DNA of 64,000 nt from Paraburkholderia aspalathi (GCF_900116445.1 NZ_FPBH01000024.1:96932-160931); one strand, 5' to 3'; positions 9,536-17,918 are shown, counted from the first letter of the stretch. Program-made: numbers and translations. Notes: generated by a model from the letters alone, not told the origin.

Positions 9536-9913
9536 CTATTTTCTCTTTGACACATTGCGGCGCCGCCTGCTGCTCTGGGATGTCCGCTGTGCGAATGACA
9601 CTGATTCCTCGACAAGCTCCGCGAGAGTATGGTACGCCGGGCTGCTCACGCCAAATACCAACCAATGCCGCATGGGCGCTCGGCCATATGGTTTGAATTG
9701 GGAGCAGCCATGGGTCTCCAGTAGCGCGGTAACTCGATTCTCTGGCAGCCTGAGCACTATCTGGTTGTCGTAAACCCCGGCAACCATCGTTGTGCCTATA
9801 AAAAAGCCCGGACACCAAAACATCGGGCCCTCCTGCACGTCGTCGTATCGACTGGCTATTATTGCTCGCAACGAGGCGAGCGGGTCACCGGTGTCCTGAT
9901 TCGGCTTGTGCAT
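9536..9913 (-). CDS. TfoX/Sxy N-terminal domain protein
   Basis: A 125-residue protein that matches the TfoX N-terminal fold: GPMFWCPGFFIGTTMVAGV, then IVLRLPE and a GRAPMRHWLVF segment correspond to the conserved MFG.P.f...MF, LRL and GRPMR.y blocks. The C-terminal Sxy domain is absent, as in many stand-alone members. Family members of this short kind have no established reaction; full-length Sxy/TfoX activates competence genes with CRP. The tail is basic (SSRRRRNVSKRK). It lies 120 bp from the left end of the IS701 element, which has not interrupted it. Confidence 0.75.
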   Translation of the reverse strand: MHKPNQDTGDPLASLRAIIASRYDDVQEGPMFWCPGFFIGTTMVAGVYDNQIVLRLPENRVTALLETHGCSQFKPYGRAPMRHWLVFGVSSPAYHTLAELVEESVSFAQRTSQSSRRRRNVSKRK

Positions 9914-10039
9914 CGCATGTCCTCATCGAATCCGGCAGCGCGATTACCCGTGTCGCTCCGCATCCGGGACACGCACCTTCAATGAGCTGCAAACGTGCAT
10001 GCCCGATGATTGCAGCGAGGCATACCAACAGACCAGTAG

Positions 10040-10052
10040 TCTTACTGTGTCA
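10040..10052. repeat. IS701 element, left terminal inverted repeat
   Basis: Thirteen bases, TCTTACTGTGTCA, matching the complement of 11526-11538 exactly; preceded by the direct repeat GTAG. Confidence 0.85.
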
Positions 10053-10144
10053 TATAATTAGTTGCGCAGTCTATTGCCGTACAGGAACAGTGCCAACGTT
10101 GCGTGAGCCGTAGTCCAAGCAGGATACGCAACGTGGTAATGGAA

Positions 10145-11461
10145 TCAGGAACGTGGCGTTGAGCGCGCTGGACTGCCCCGTGGGATGTAATCCGGGGGAA
10201 GAGCAGGCAGCGTGCGTTCGAGGAAGTTTTTTTTATCGCGCACATCTGATTGCATCCTGAGTCGCTGAGCCATCAGAAACCCATATGCAGCGATACTCAG
10301 TGTGGCGTGGTGGTGAAAGCCACGCCAGCCTCGCCCTTCGTAGTGACCGAGCCCGAACTCCTGTTTCAGGTCCTGATAGTCGCGCTCGATGCGCCAGCGC
10401 ATCTTGGTCACGAACACAAGCTGCTCAAGTGTCGCCTCCTCGGGGGCGGTAGTGAGAAAGTATTTGAGCGGTTCTGTATCTCCATCAGGCCATTCAATGA
10501 GCAGCCATTCTTCGTCGCGAACGGTACTTCGCCAATAGTCGCGATGTGCGGGACGAACCCGTACTGCGGCAAAGCGAGAGGAAAGTGCTGCGTTGCTGCC
10601 TTCACGCCAGGTGACAGTTTGCCAGGCGTTCACGGGTAACTGCATGGCCAGCTCCTTCACCGCGAGCGGTTCGTGACCGGGCGCACGGCGCAACAATGTC
10701 GGTGGCTTGCCGCGCCCGCTCCGGGGCTTGGGCGGAAGCGGCGTCGTACCGGGTGCCCACACAGAGGTCCCCGGCCGGATCCCTACCGCATACAACAAAC
10801 CCAGTTCAGTTACGCCATCCCGAAACGCGGTTTCGTCGCCGTACCCGGCATCGGCTAGCACGATGCCCGGTGCAACGCCGGACGCTATAGCCTCGCGAAG
10901 TTGGGTCAATGCAATCTGGGGCTTGGTCTCGAAGGTCAGACCGTCAGGAATACCCGCACGACCGGCACGCTCCCTGTCGTCAATCCATTCCTTGGGGACA
11001 TACAGCTGCCAGGCAATCGGCAGGCTGCCGCGTTGCGTCGCGATCGACAGGCTCACGGCGACCTGACAGTTGTCCTGTTTGCCGAGCTGCCCACAGTACT
11101 GACGTGCCACCCCGACCGAATGACGCCCCTTCTTTGGAAAACCGGTGTCGTCAATGATCCAGTAGTAGCCGGTTTCTTCAGCAGCGTGCGCGCCTAACGC
11201 GGGCATCACCCATTCGCGTACCCGCTGCAAGACCGCCCGGTCAGACCATTCTGCCTTGGCCACGAAGTGGTGGAGTGACTGGTGCTTCGCACTCGCGTGA
11301 AGTGGGTCGATATGCGCGGCCATCGGCTCGACGCTCTTGCGCGACAACGGCAATACCAGCCCCGAACAGTAGCCCTTGAGACCAGCATGGCGATCGGCGT
11401 GCCCTAACGCCTGCGCCAGATGGTTCAGATACGCGTCAAACTCGTCGACATCTTCTCTCAT
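10145..11461 (-). CDS. IS701-family transposase
   Basis: A 438-residue DDE transposase that cuts and joins the element's ends. The likely catalytic residues are visible: Asp in YYWIIDDTGFPKKG (about 104-105), Asp in VLADAGYGDE (204) and Glu in RWRIERDYQDLKQEFGLGHYEG (357, given here by position; key residues E357 and the following YxxLKxE pattern). The frame is full-length for the family and has no stop or frameshift. Start at ATG 11461 lies 77 bp inside the right inverted repeat. The intact gene, matching ends and target duplication suggest a recent insertion. Confidence 0.95.
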   Translation of the reverse strand: MREDVDEFDAYLNHLAQALGHADRHAGLKGYCSGLVLPLSRKSVEPMAAHIDPLHASAKHQSLHHFVAKAEWSDRAVLQRVREWVMPALGAHAAEETGYYWIIDDTGFPKKGRHSVGVARQYCGQLGKQDNCQVAVSLSIATQRGSLPIAWQLYVPKEWIDDRERAGRAGIPDGLTFETKPQIALTQLREAIASGVAPGIVLADAGYGDETAFRDGVTELGLLYAVGIRPGTSVWAPGTTPLPPKPRSGRGKPPTLLRRAPGHEPLAVKELAMQLPVNAWQTVTWREGSNAALSSRFAAVRVRPAHRDYWRSTVRDEEWLLIEWPDGDTEPLKYFLTTAPEEATLEQLVFVTKMRWRIERDYQDLKQEFGLGHYEGRGWRGFHHHATLSIAAYGFLMAQRLRMQSDVRDKKNFLERTLPALPPDYIPRGSPARSTPRS

Positions 11462-11525
11462 CGCGATCGCCAGGAATCTGTATTATTCAATAGTACCAGG
11501 TATCGCTTTGCCGCGAATAGTTTTG

Positions 11526-11538
11526 TGACACAGTAAGA
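11526..11538. repeat. IS701 element, right terminal inverted repeat
   Basis: Exact complement of 10040-10052, followed by the direct repeat GTAG at 11539-11542. Confidence 0.85.
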
Positions 11539-11542
11539 GTAG

Positions 11543-12290
11543 AGCCCTGTCGATTGTGACGTGTATCAGTTAGCGTTGAAGTCGGCCGTTGAGCTGGCAC
11601 CATGATGGTAGGAGCCTCCAACGAAGTCCCCGGAATGTGCGCAGTCGCGGTGGTCCTCCTGCGGGCGCCCGTATCCGCGCACCATTTTCGAAACGCCTGT
11701 CACGTGAGGAAATCTCAAGCTCTGCCGCCACGAATTGGCTGTTCATGGACGATAGGCAAGTGGTCGAAACGGGCAACCAGTAGCCCAACCTTGATTATCC
11801 TCAGCTCGCCGACGGCCGTTGCGGATATGGCTGGCCACGCATGCACGGTTTTAGACGCGCGAACATTGGACGACAGCGTCGGGGCCGAAAGCTTGAGATT
11901 GCTGTGCTCTATTGCAGACAGGTACGCATAGCATCTACAGGCCGTATCGGCACTCTCCGTCCTGCATCAAAAAAACGTCGCCGGTAGGTACTCTAGCGGC
12001 TCAACAGGGGGATATTTTTGGATGCTCGCAGAGCAAAATTAAGCCAGCCTTAAAACGGACCCTGCGTTGAGCATGTTTTTCAGATTTTCGGATTTCTATA
12101 TGGTATTCGGATTGCGGCAGAGGGCCTCGATGCGGACAGGACGAATGACGTCATGCCGCGCTATAGTGGGCAAGACCTGCCACAAATCGATAGAGCGCGC
12201 CGTGCCGCGTGCGATTAAGCAATGCGGACACTCCCTTGCTGCAATGGGTGCGTTTTTGTGGCGAACGTCGAGCGCGCAGTCACCCGCAGG
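11543..12290. other. Intergenic stretch with one PmrA/QseB-type box
   Basis: About 750 bp between the IS and the second DUF4148 gene. Overlapping frames on both strands around 11570-11930 are not recognised and lack good ribosome sites. The only structure I can support is the direct repeat at 12038-12054. Confidence 0.3.
12038..12054. promoter_or_regulatory. PmrA/QseB-type box, no clear -10
   Basis: ATTAAG-CCAGC-CTTAAA, an 11-bp-period direct repeat. Unlike other boxes in the window, the hexamers 10 bp to either side (CGTTGA forward, GAGCAT reverse) are poor -10 matches, so the direction is undecided. Confidence 0.45.
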
Positions 12291-12587
12291 TTAGTGATGA
12301 GAATACAGCGAAGGTCTCAAAGCCATCGCCGGACTGACTGTTTGCGACGAACCGCTGGCAGTTGGGCCGTACCCCGAGATGTCGAATGCCGTTGCGGGTT
12401 TTGACGACGCAGGAGCCGTTTTTGGATATTGCGAGTTTGATTGATGTACCAGGCCTTCCTGCTCGGCGGTGACGAGCTGGGCGCGTACTTCTGCACGCGT
12501 CAAGGGGCCGTTTGTTTGCTGAGCGAATGACATTGCCGGAATGGCCAGAGCGGACGCAATGATGATGGCAGACACGAGCGTTTTCAT
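12291..12587 (-). CDS. DUF4148 exported protein, copy 2
   Basis: A 98-residue protein with a Sec signal peptide (about 1-22, AMSFAQQ) and the DUF4148 block LTRAEVRAQLVTAEQEGL, ending in SLYSHH like copy 1. The ATG at 12587 is preceded by GGAGAACC. Function of the domain is unknown. The promoter proposed at 12869-12901 points at this gene but would give a leader of about 275 nt, which is long and leaves room for a regulatory leader or small RNA. Confidence 0.85.
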   Translation of the reverse strand: MKTLVSAIIIASALAIPAMSFAQQTNGPLTRAEVRAQLVTAEQEGLVHQSNSQYPKTAPASSKPATAFDISGYGPTASGSSQTVSPAMALRPSLYSHH

Positions 12588-12868
12588 TGATGGTTCTCCA
12601 AAAATATTTGGTCGATCGATCGGTCGGCAGGCTGGGGCGCATGTCGTTGTCTGGACGACAAACCTGGTGGGAGAGCTTCTCCCAAAGCCCCCGAGTGACC
12701 AGTTCTCATACGGACCGATGCACTATGTTCCGCGATGGTCCCTGGGACGGAACCATCGCCTCTTGAAACGTTTGCCCATCCGTCAGTCTTGACGGCAGCG
12801 AGTGGCACCAATTGCAACGTGATGCTTGTTTGTAGTGGGCGCTGACGTTTCGTCTGGTGCCTGCATTC

Positions 12869-12901
12869 AGAATAGGCAGATATCCTTAACTCCTCCTTAA
12901 C
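12869..12901 (-). promoter_or_regulatory. PmrA/QseB-type box with -10, reading toward DUF4148 copy 2
   Basis: CTTAAC-TCCTC-CTTAAC at 12885-12901. On the minus strand the box is followed after exactly 10 bp by TATTCT (12869-12874), a good -10 hexamer. The next gene in that direction starts at 12587. Confidence 0.6.
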
Positions 12902-12948
12902 GCAACTTGAGCGTTGAAGAGGCGCTAACGTATCGAGCGCTGTCGAGT

Positions 12949-12965
12949 GTTAAGTATCCCTTAAG
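12949..12965 (+). promoter_or_regulatory. PmrA/QseB-type box upstream of cytochrome b561
   Basis: GTTAAG-TATCC-CTTAAG, only 48 bp from the previous box. It lies about 260 bp upstream of the cytochrome b561 start. No strong -10 is seen at the standard 10-bp spacing; direction is inferred from the next gene. Confidence 0.5.
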
Positions 12966-13223
12966 CCAAATGCATGCAGCATTCTGTCGGCGAGACCTCA
13001 TGCCAGTGGAAAGGGCGGATGGCGTTGCGTGTGCTCGATGCTGTGCGAACAATTAGCGGATCGGTTATCACAAGCTCTGGTGGCTAAGTTTCCAGGCGGT
13101 TCGGCGAGGCGCATTTCCCATTCGCCGTGCCGTGGCCATTCTGTCGTGTGTTCGTGCGAGAAGAATCTGCTGTTCGAACGTCGGACGCGGCGCCTTCCTT
13201 TTCCGGCTCTGATTCAGTCAAAA

Positions 13224-13772
13224 ATGAATACTCAAAACACAGTAAGCTTCCGCGACACGCCGGCCCGCTATGACGCGGTTTCGCGAGTACTTCATTGGCT
13301 CAGCCTGCTGCTTCTGGTGACGCAGTTCAGCCTGGGATGGTTGATGCCGGACGCTGATTCAGTGAAGACCCCGGCTGGTCTGGTCGCATGGCACGTTGGC
13401 ATTGGGACGTCGCTACTGGCCGTATTCGCCGCAAGGTTTGTATGGGTTGCAATTCGCCGCTCTCCAGATCCGGTCGACCAGCATGGCGTGTTGCGGTTTC
13501 TGGCGGCGGCGTTTCACGTTTCCATGTACGCGCTTCTGTTGCTCGTTCCCCTGCTCGGATGGCTGAACGCAAGCGGCCGAGGCTGGGTTGTCAGGTTGGC
13601 CGGCGTATGGGATATGCCACAGCTTGCGACGCCAGACTCGTTGGGGGCGTCCATCGGCGAGTGGCACAGCACAAGCGCCACGGTTCTTCTAATACTGATT
13701 GGGTTGCACGTGTTCGCTGTTCTCGTGCATCAAATCGGATTCAAGGACCGCCTGCTTCGACGAATGCTGTAG
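13224..13772 (+). CDS. Cytochrome b561 (CybB-type)
   Basis: A 182-residue di-haem membrane protein with four hydrophobic segments. Histidines suited to ligate two b-type haems are in RVLHWLS, AWHVGIG, AFHVSMY and GLHVFAVLVH. Family knowledge: it carries electrons between the quinone pool and periplasmic or membrane partners, in some members scavenging superoxide. The ATG at 13224 is preferred because the open frame before it (from 13029) is Cys/Arg-rich and unlike the family. It sits between two box-type sites and just ahead of the two-component system, an arrangement that suggests it is a target of that system. Confidence 0.88.
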   Translation: MNTQNTVSFRDTPARYDAVSRVLHWLSLLLLVTQFSLGWLMPDADSVKTPAGLVAWHVGIGTSLLAVFAARFVWVAIRRSPDPVDQHGVLRFLAAAFHVSMYALLLLVPLLGWLNASGRGWVVRLAGVWDMPQLATPDSLGASIGEWHSTSATVLLILIGLHVFAVLVHQIGFKDRLLRRML

Positions 13773-13961
13773 GTGCCGCGGGAAATTGCCTCGAAGTCTG
13801 ACAATGTTCCCGTCTTTCGCTGACGTTGCTCGCCGTTGTATCTGACGGAGTGGTGCGATTCTGAGCCTGTGCGTCCTATGGCAGAGTTGCTGTCGCATCC
13901 CCGACAATTTCTGCGTTCGGAAATGTTTGTTAGACAGCCTGCGTGCGTCCTCCGACGTCCG

Positions 13962-13978
13962 CATAAGAAATCCTTAAG
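13962..13978 (+). promoter_or_regulatory. PmrA/QseB-type box in front of the response regulator
   Basis: CATAAG-AAATC-CTTAAG, ending 38 bp before the response-regulator start. Such placement is typical of autoregulation in PmrA/QseB systems. The hexamer at the standard spacing is a poor -10, as expected for an activator-dependent promoter. Confidence 0.55.
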
Positions 13979-14016
13979 CTTGCGTGATGCACACTCTTCA
14001 GTCGAGGAGACCACGC

Positions 14017-14679
14017 ATGCGCTTACTATTAGTCGAAGACGACGCCATGATTGCCGAGAGCGTTCTGGACGCATTGAGGGGTCTCGGTCATGCAGTCGAT
14101 TGGGCAGAAGATGGGCGGGCAGGGGAACTGGCGCTCGGAAACGACGTGTACGACCTTGTCCTGCTGGACTTGGGACTGCCGAAGCTCGACGGTCTGACCG
14201 TGTTGAGAGGGTATCGCGCGAGCGGCGGTGGTGCCGCGGTCATCATCATGACGGCGCAGGATGCTGTGACGGACCGAATTTCGGGGCTGGACGCCGGCGC
14301 AGATGACTATCTCATCAAGCCATTCGATTTGAATGAGCTGGCTGCTCGGGTACGCGCGCTACTTCGGCGACGCGTTGGGCAATCCCGGCCTGTGTATTCT
14401 CACGGCGCACTCGTCCTGGACGAGGTATCGTGCGAAGTCACGCTCCGCGGCGTTCCTGTTCATCTCGTCGCACGCGAGTTCAGCCTGCTGCGCGCGCTTA
14501 TCGATGAACCCGGCAAGGTGTTCAGCAAAACAGAGCTGGAAGAGAAGCTCTACGGCTGGAACGAGGAGATAGGGAGCAATACTATCGAGGTACACGTTCA
14601 CAACCTCAGAAAGAAGCTGGGTGCCGAACAGATTATGACCATTCGAGGCATCGGCTATCGACTGGCGGGGGCCGAATGA
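14017..14679 (+). CDS. OmpR-family response regulator, QseB/PmrA-like
   Basis: A 220-residue regulator: receiver domain (1-120) with the acidic pocket EDD at 7-9, phospho-acceptor Asp 51 in LLDLGLPK, Thr near 79 (IIMTAQD) and Lys near 101 (LIKPFD); then a winged-helix DNA-binding domain with VAREFSLLRAL and NTIEVHVHNLRKKLG. The ATG at 14017 fits the family N-terminus MRLLLVEDD and follows GAGGAG; the ATG at 13984 would add an untypical leader. Its stop overlaps the kinase start (ATGA). The QseB/PmrA subgroup binds YTTAAR-N5-YTTAAR repeats, nine of which lie in this window. Whether the name qseB or pmrA applies cannot be decided. Confidence 0.93.
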   Translation: MRLLLVEDDAMIAESVLDALRGLGHAVDWAEDGRAGELALGNDVYDLVLLDLGLPKLDGLTVLRGYRASGGGAAVIIMTAQDAVTDRISGLDAGADDYLIKPFDLNELAARVRALLRRRVGQSRPVYSHGALVLDEVSCEVTLRGVPVHLVAREFSLLRALIDEPGKVFSKTELEEKLYGWNEEIGSNTIEVHVHNLRKKLGAEQIMTIRGIGYRLAGAE

Positions 14680-16082
14680 GGTCGGTACGCACACAACTCC
14701 TGGTGGGCCTGATTCTGGGGCTCGGCGCAATGAGCGCTCTTGCGGGATACGGCATCTTCCGAAGCGCGCTGGAAGAGGCGAACGAGCTTTTTGATTATGA
14801 ACTGCGTACCGTCGCCATCTCTTTGCCGCAGTCGGTGGCCGATACAAAATTGGCGAATAAAGAGTCTGGCGACTTCGAGGGATTACAGGACGACCGCGTC
14901 GTCATCCAGATTTGGGATACATCTAACCTTCTGACCTATGAATCCCTCCCAAGCGTAAAGCTGCCACGCCAGCACGCGGGGTTTCAGTCCACCGAAGTGG
15001 GCGAGCGTCATTATCGGGTTTTCGGTCTACAGCAGGCATCGCGTTTTGTTCAGGTTGGACAACCTATGTCCGTCCGTGACGATTCGGCCTTGACACAGGC
15101 GTCAAGGACGCTTTGGCCATTATTGGCGATTCTGCCGCTCGAAATCGCCCTGGTCTTGCTGGTTGTGAAGCGGGCGTTGCGGCCAGTCACTGTTATCTCC
15201 AGGTCTTTGGCAGCTCGTTCGATTGAAACGTTGGCACCCATCGATATGGCCAATGCCATACCGACGGAAGTCGAGCCACTGGTTGAGGCATTGAATGACC
15301 TGCTGGTACGTCTCGACAGGGCATTGCAAGCGCAGCGCGTGTTTGTTGCGGACGCGGCACATGAACTTCGAACTCCGTTGACGGCGCTGAAGCTCCAGAT
15401 TCAGGTTGCACGACGGGACCACGCGAAACTGAGCGATGAGGACCTGCTGCGCAAACTGGAGGATAGGGTGAATCGCGCAATCCATCTCGTCCAGCAGTTG
15501 CTGACCCTTGCCCGTGAAGATGCCGAGGCCAGCGCGCGTGCAGGAAATGCCGACCTTCGCCGTGTTGCCACCCAGGTAGTCGGCGAACTTTCCGTGCTGG
15601 CAGAACACAAGGGAATTGACATAGGTCTGGAATGTACCGGTCCAGCGGCGATGGAAAGCCGAATCGTCGTGAAAGGGGACGAGACCTCACTGACAACGAT
15701 GGTCACGAATCTCGTCGACAATGCCATTCGGTACACCCCACCTGGCGGGCGGGTCGATGTTCGACTTTACACGAACGATGCCGAAGTAACGCTGGAGGTT
15801 GTCGACGACGGACCTGGCATACCGGCGGCCGACCTTGAACGCGTGTTGGACCGGTTCTATCGTGCAGGAAACACAACTGGACAGGGCAGTGGGCTCGGAT
15901 TAGCCATCGCAGCAAAGGTGGCGGCGAAGCATCACGCCGGGTTTTCTGTGGTGAATCGGACGAGTGGGCACGGGCTGAAGGTCTCTGTAAGTGGACTGCG
16001 CCGTGCTCCTGTAGACAATCCTGCTGTTGCAGCGCGGTCGTCGAGTGCGCGCCTTGAACCGGGCTGGCGCACGCACACGTGA
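14676..16082 (+). CDS. Sensor histidine kinase, QseC/PmrB-like
   Basis: A 468-residue inner-membrane kinase, translationally coupled to the regulator (4-bp overlap). Parts: membrane segment near 7-27, periplasmic sensor region to about 145, second membrane segment, HAMP linker, the phospho-acceptor H-box AHELRTPLTALKL (His near 228), then N-box NLVDNAIRYTPPGG and G-boxes DDGPGIP and GSGLGLAIA. All boxes look intact, so it should autophosphorylate. The stimulus is unknown; relatives sense iron, polymyxin, catecholamines or acid. The tail after the catalytic domain is short and basic. Confidence 0.92.
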   Translation: MRSVRTQLLVGLILGLGAMSALAGYGIFRSALEEANELFDYELRTVAISLPQSVADTKLANKESGDFEGLQDDRVVIQIWDTSNLLTYESLPSVKLPRQHAGFQSTEVGERHYRVFGLQQASRFVQVGQPMSVRDDSALTQASRTLWPLLAILPLEIALVLLVVKRALRPVTVISRSLAARSIETLAPIDMANAIPTEVEPLVEALNDLLVRLDRALQAQRVFVADAAHELRTPLTALKLQIQVARRDHAKLSDEDLLRKLEDRVNRAIHLVQQLLTLAREDAEASARAGNADLRRVATQVVGELSVLAEHKGIDIGLECTGPAAMESRIVVKGDETSLTTMVTNLVDNAIRYTPPGGRVDVRLYTNDAEVTLEVVDDGPGIPAADLERVLDRFYRAGNTTGQGSGLGLAIAAKVAAKHHAGFSVVNRTSGHGLKVSVSGLRRAPVDNPAVAARSSSARLEPGWRTHT

Positions 16083-16223
16083 CGGATGCTATGCACCTGG
16101 TTTTCGCAGTTCCGGACGATGGCACGTTACCGGTAGCCAAAGGTCAATACCCCGAGCTACATGCGCCGCGCCTATTCCAGGCCAATAGCGAGAGGCGCAA
16201 CCCTTCAGGGCGTTTCGTCGCTG

Positions 16224-16256
16224 CATAAGGTGCTCTTAAGGAGGGGCTGCTAATTT
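16224..16256 (+). promoter_or_regulatory. PmrA/QseB-type box with -10, forward
   Basis: CATAAG-GTGCT-CTTAAG at 16224-16240, then exactly 10 bp to TAATTT (16251-16256). It lies just after the histidine kinase gene and reads into a short transcript that ends at the terminator 16418-16446. Confidence 0.65.
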
Positions 16257-16262
16257 CCGTGC

Positions 16263-16446
16263 GAGCAGGGCGGTAGCTGAATTCCGTTTCTAACGTTCGA
16301 GACGCCCGCATGTCGCTCTGTTTCGTTTGTTCGTCCACGCAGGTGGTTAACGCCGCTGGCAGAGTTCGGCATAGTCTCGTTTTGCCGAAGGAGCTATGCC
16401 ATGACCACCTTTTTCGTGCCCGGAAGCGATTCCGGGCCTTCTTTTT
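16263..16446 (+). ncRNA. Candidate small RNA or leader, unit 2
   Basis: Inferred transcript of about 185 nt from the promoter at 16224-16256 to the terminator at 16418-16446. Near its 3' end two stems exclude each other: TTCGGCA (16365-16371) with TGCCGAA (16383-16389), and GGCATAG (16368-16374) with CTATGCC (16394-16400). An AAGGAG ribosome site at 16388-16393 is caught between them. This may be a stand-alone small RNA or an attenuated leader for the frame at 16401. Confidence 0.4.
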
Positions 16447-16631
16447 CGTGCCGGCGCGTAGGCGCTATTACCTTTATCGAGACGCAGGCACAGGCGGATT
16501 CGATATGTATGGTTGCGAGCGCCATCGTATGCGTCCAGCTTGATGACCAGGCATCCGTGATGTATCGGTGCGTTCGTGGAGTGTGGCTCGAGCGGGCAGA
16601 TTTCTTGAACCCGATACGATACTGCAGATGA
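16401..16631 (+). CDS. Possible small protein overlapping a terminator
   Basis: A 76-codon frame whose ATG at 16401 has an excellent AAGGAG seven bases upstream. Its codons 6-16 coincide with the intrinsic terminator 16418-16446, so full-length mRNA would be made only on read-through. The product, rich in Val, Ala and Cys in the middle, is not recognised. It may be a real attenuated gene, or the ribosome site may be coincidental within an RNA structure. Confidence 0.3.
   Translation: MTTFFVPGSDSGPSFSCRRVGAITFIETQAQADSICMVASAIVCVQLDDQASVMYRCVRGVWLERADFLNPIRYCR
16418..16446 (+). terminator. Intrinsic terminator of unit 2
   Basis: Stem GCCCGGAA (16418-16425) with TTCCGGGC (16430-16437), loop GCGA, then CTTCTTTTT. 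A strong forward rho-independent terminator. Confidence 0.8.
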
Positions 16632-16699
16632 CTGTGGACAAGGTCGCTGGCCGCCTCGGCCGAGGAACGAACATGTCGGAGAAACATATTTAGAGAAAA

Positions 16700-17371
16700 T
16701 TGGATGTCGACCTCAACCTGCTTTCAAGCCGGTTGTTCGAAATGGGTGGCCTCGTGGAATCCCAGATTGCATTCGCAATGGAGGCATTGAACACGTTCGA
16801 TTTGCCACTTGTTGAACAGGTCCTCGAGGGCGAACGCCGCCTCAATGCGATGGAAATAGAAACCGACGAAGAAGTTTGCAACATCATCGCTCGTCGACAA
16901 CCGGCCGCACGTGACCTGCGACTTCTGATGGCCGCGTCGAAGTGCATCACAAATCTTGAGCGTGCAGGTGACGAGGCCCGGAAGATTGCGAAGCGGACGC
17001 GCCGCGTTGCACTGGAAACCAACGCACGGAGCATCAGCATCGCGGAAATCAAGATTTCCGGCGAAATGGCCTTACACATTCTTCGCAGAGCGCTGGATGC
17101 ATTTGCGCGGATGGATACCGTTGCCACAGCGCAGATTATCAAGGATGACGAAGCCATCGACAATGAGTTTCGAGCCTTCATGCGCAAGCTTGTGACGTAC
17201 ATGCTGGAAGACCCTCGGACAATCTCGATTGGACTGGATTACCTGTTTATTGCGAAGTCCATCGAGCGAATTGGTGACCACTCGACCAATATCGCTGAGT
17301 TGGTTGTCTACGTGGTTAGCGGCACCGATATTCGCCATGTACCCCGGGGACCAGCTTGGACGCGACCCTGA
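16700..17371 (+). CDS. phoU: PhoU-family protein with amber codon near the original start
   Basis: PhoU links phosphate uptake by Pst to the PhoR kinase. The frame shows both PhoU repeats: MGGLVESQIAFAM, RRQPAARDLRLLM and NLERAGDEARKIAKR in the first, and SIERIGDHSTNIAE in the second. The natural start appears to be ATG 16673, after GAGGAAC, giving M-S-E-K-H-I, but codon 7 is TAG (16691-16693), where relatives have Ser. Translation past it could begin only at TTG 16700, six bases after the stop, losing about nine residues. I give the frame from 16700. It may be a pseudogene, or may work by restart or suppression. The solitary pstS lies 1.9 kb away on the other strand; no pstCAB or phoB is near. 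Confidence 0.8.
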   Translation: MDVDLNLLSSRLFEMGGLVESQIAFAMEALNTFDLPLVEQVLEGERRLNAMEIETDEEVCNIIARRQPAARDLRLLMAASKCITNLERAGDEARKIAKRTRRVALETNARSISIAEIKISGEMALHILRRALDAFARMDTVATAQIIKDDEAIDNEFRAFMRKLVTYMLEDPRTISIGLDYLFIAKSIERIGDHSTNIAELVVYVVSGTDIRHVPRGPAWTRP

Positions 17372-17440
17372 TTCGACGTGCGTGCCGTAGGTCGAGCAGT
17401 GCCTGAGTGCCCGCTCGTCCGGGTCTCGGTGCCCAGTTTG

Positions 17441-17650
17441 TCACATCCTCGCCGGCCCTAGGCGTCGTAGCATCTCGGTACCCTCCAATGTCAATCTGAA
17501 TTCGGCGTTCTCGGATGTCGTGGACACGACTTCCACCAAGTGTTCCTGTTGAAGGGTCGCTACATCGGGGTCTGCGAGCGCCACCTGTCCAGGCGCGCTG
17601 AACAGCACAAACAACATCGCAATCTCATGGTGGCTAAGAAGCTTCTTCAT
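17441..17650 (-). CDS. Small exported hypothetical protein
   Basis: A 69-residue protein with an N-terminal signal-like segment (MKKLL to about residue 26, ending VALADPD) and a short acidic mature part. The ATG at 17650 follows a GAGG tract; an upstream TTG would add four residues without improving the signal. No family recognised. It is convergent with phoU. Confidence 0.5.
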   Translation of the reverse strand: MKKLLSHHEIAMLFVLFSAPGQVALADPDVATLQQEHLVEVVSTTSENAEFRLTLEGTEMLRRLGPARM

Positions 17651-17886
17651 GATGTGCCTCAATAACTGTTACGCACATGGAGTTCGGTCAACACGCGAAT
17701 TGAGGAACCAGGAAGGTGGTTATGCCCCTTGTACGCTATGACGGAATATAGCGAGGCCGCGTGACAACGATTTGATAACGACGCCGACTGGCAGCGACCT
17801 ATAGGTGGCGGTGGATAGTAGGCTTTCCATCATGAATGACTGGATGAGCGGTTTGGCGCTGTCGCAGACAGCGCCTGGTAGTGGGG

Positions 17887-17918
17887 AAAAAAGCGGACCC
17901 GGCGGAGCTCCGGGTCCC
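17887..17918 (-). terminator. Intrinsic terminator of unit 3
   Basis: On the minus strand: stem CCGGGTCC-type (17910-17917 with 17895-17902), 7-base loop, GC, then six T residues (17892-17887). The stem sequence equals that of the terminator at 8384-8412. Confidence 0.8.

Larger units (their letters stand above)
10040..11538 (-). mobile_element. IS701-family insertion sequence, apparently complete
   Basis: Ends are defined by inverted repeats: TCTTACTGTGTCA at 10040-10052 and its exact complement at 11526-11538, with weaker matching further in. GTAG flanks both ends (10036-10039 and 11539-11542), consistent with a 4-bp target duplication. The length, 1499 bp, and single 438-codon transposase fit the family. 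No neighbouring gene is visibly interrupted. Confidence 0.85.
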
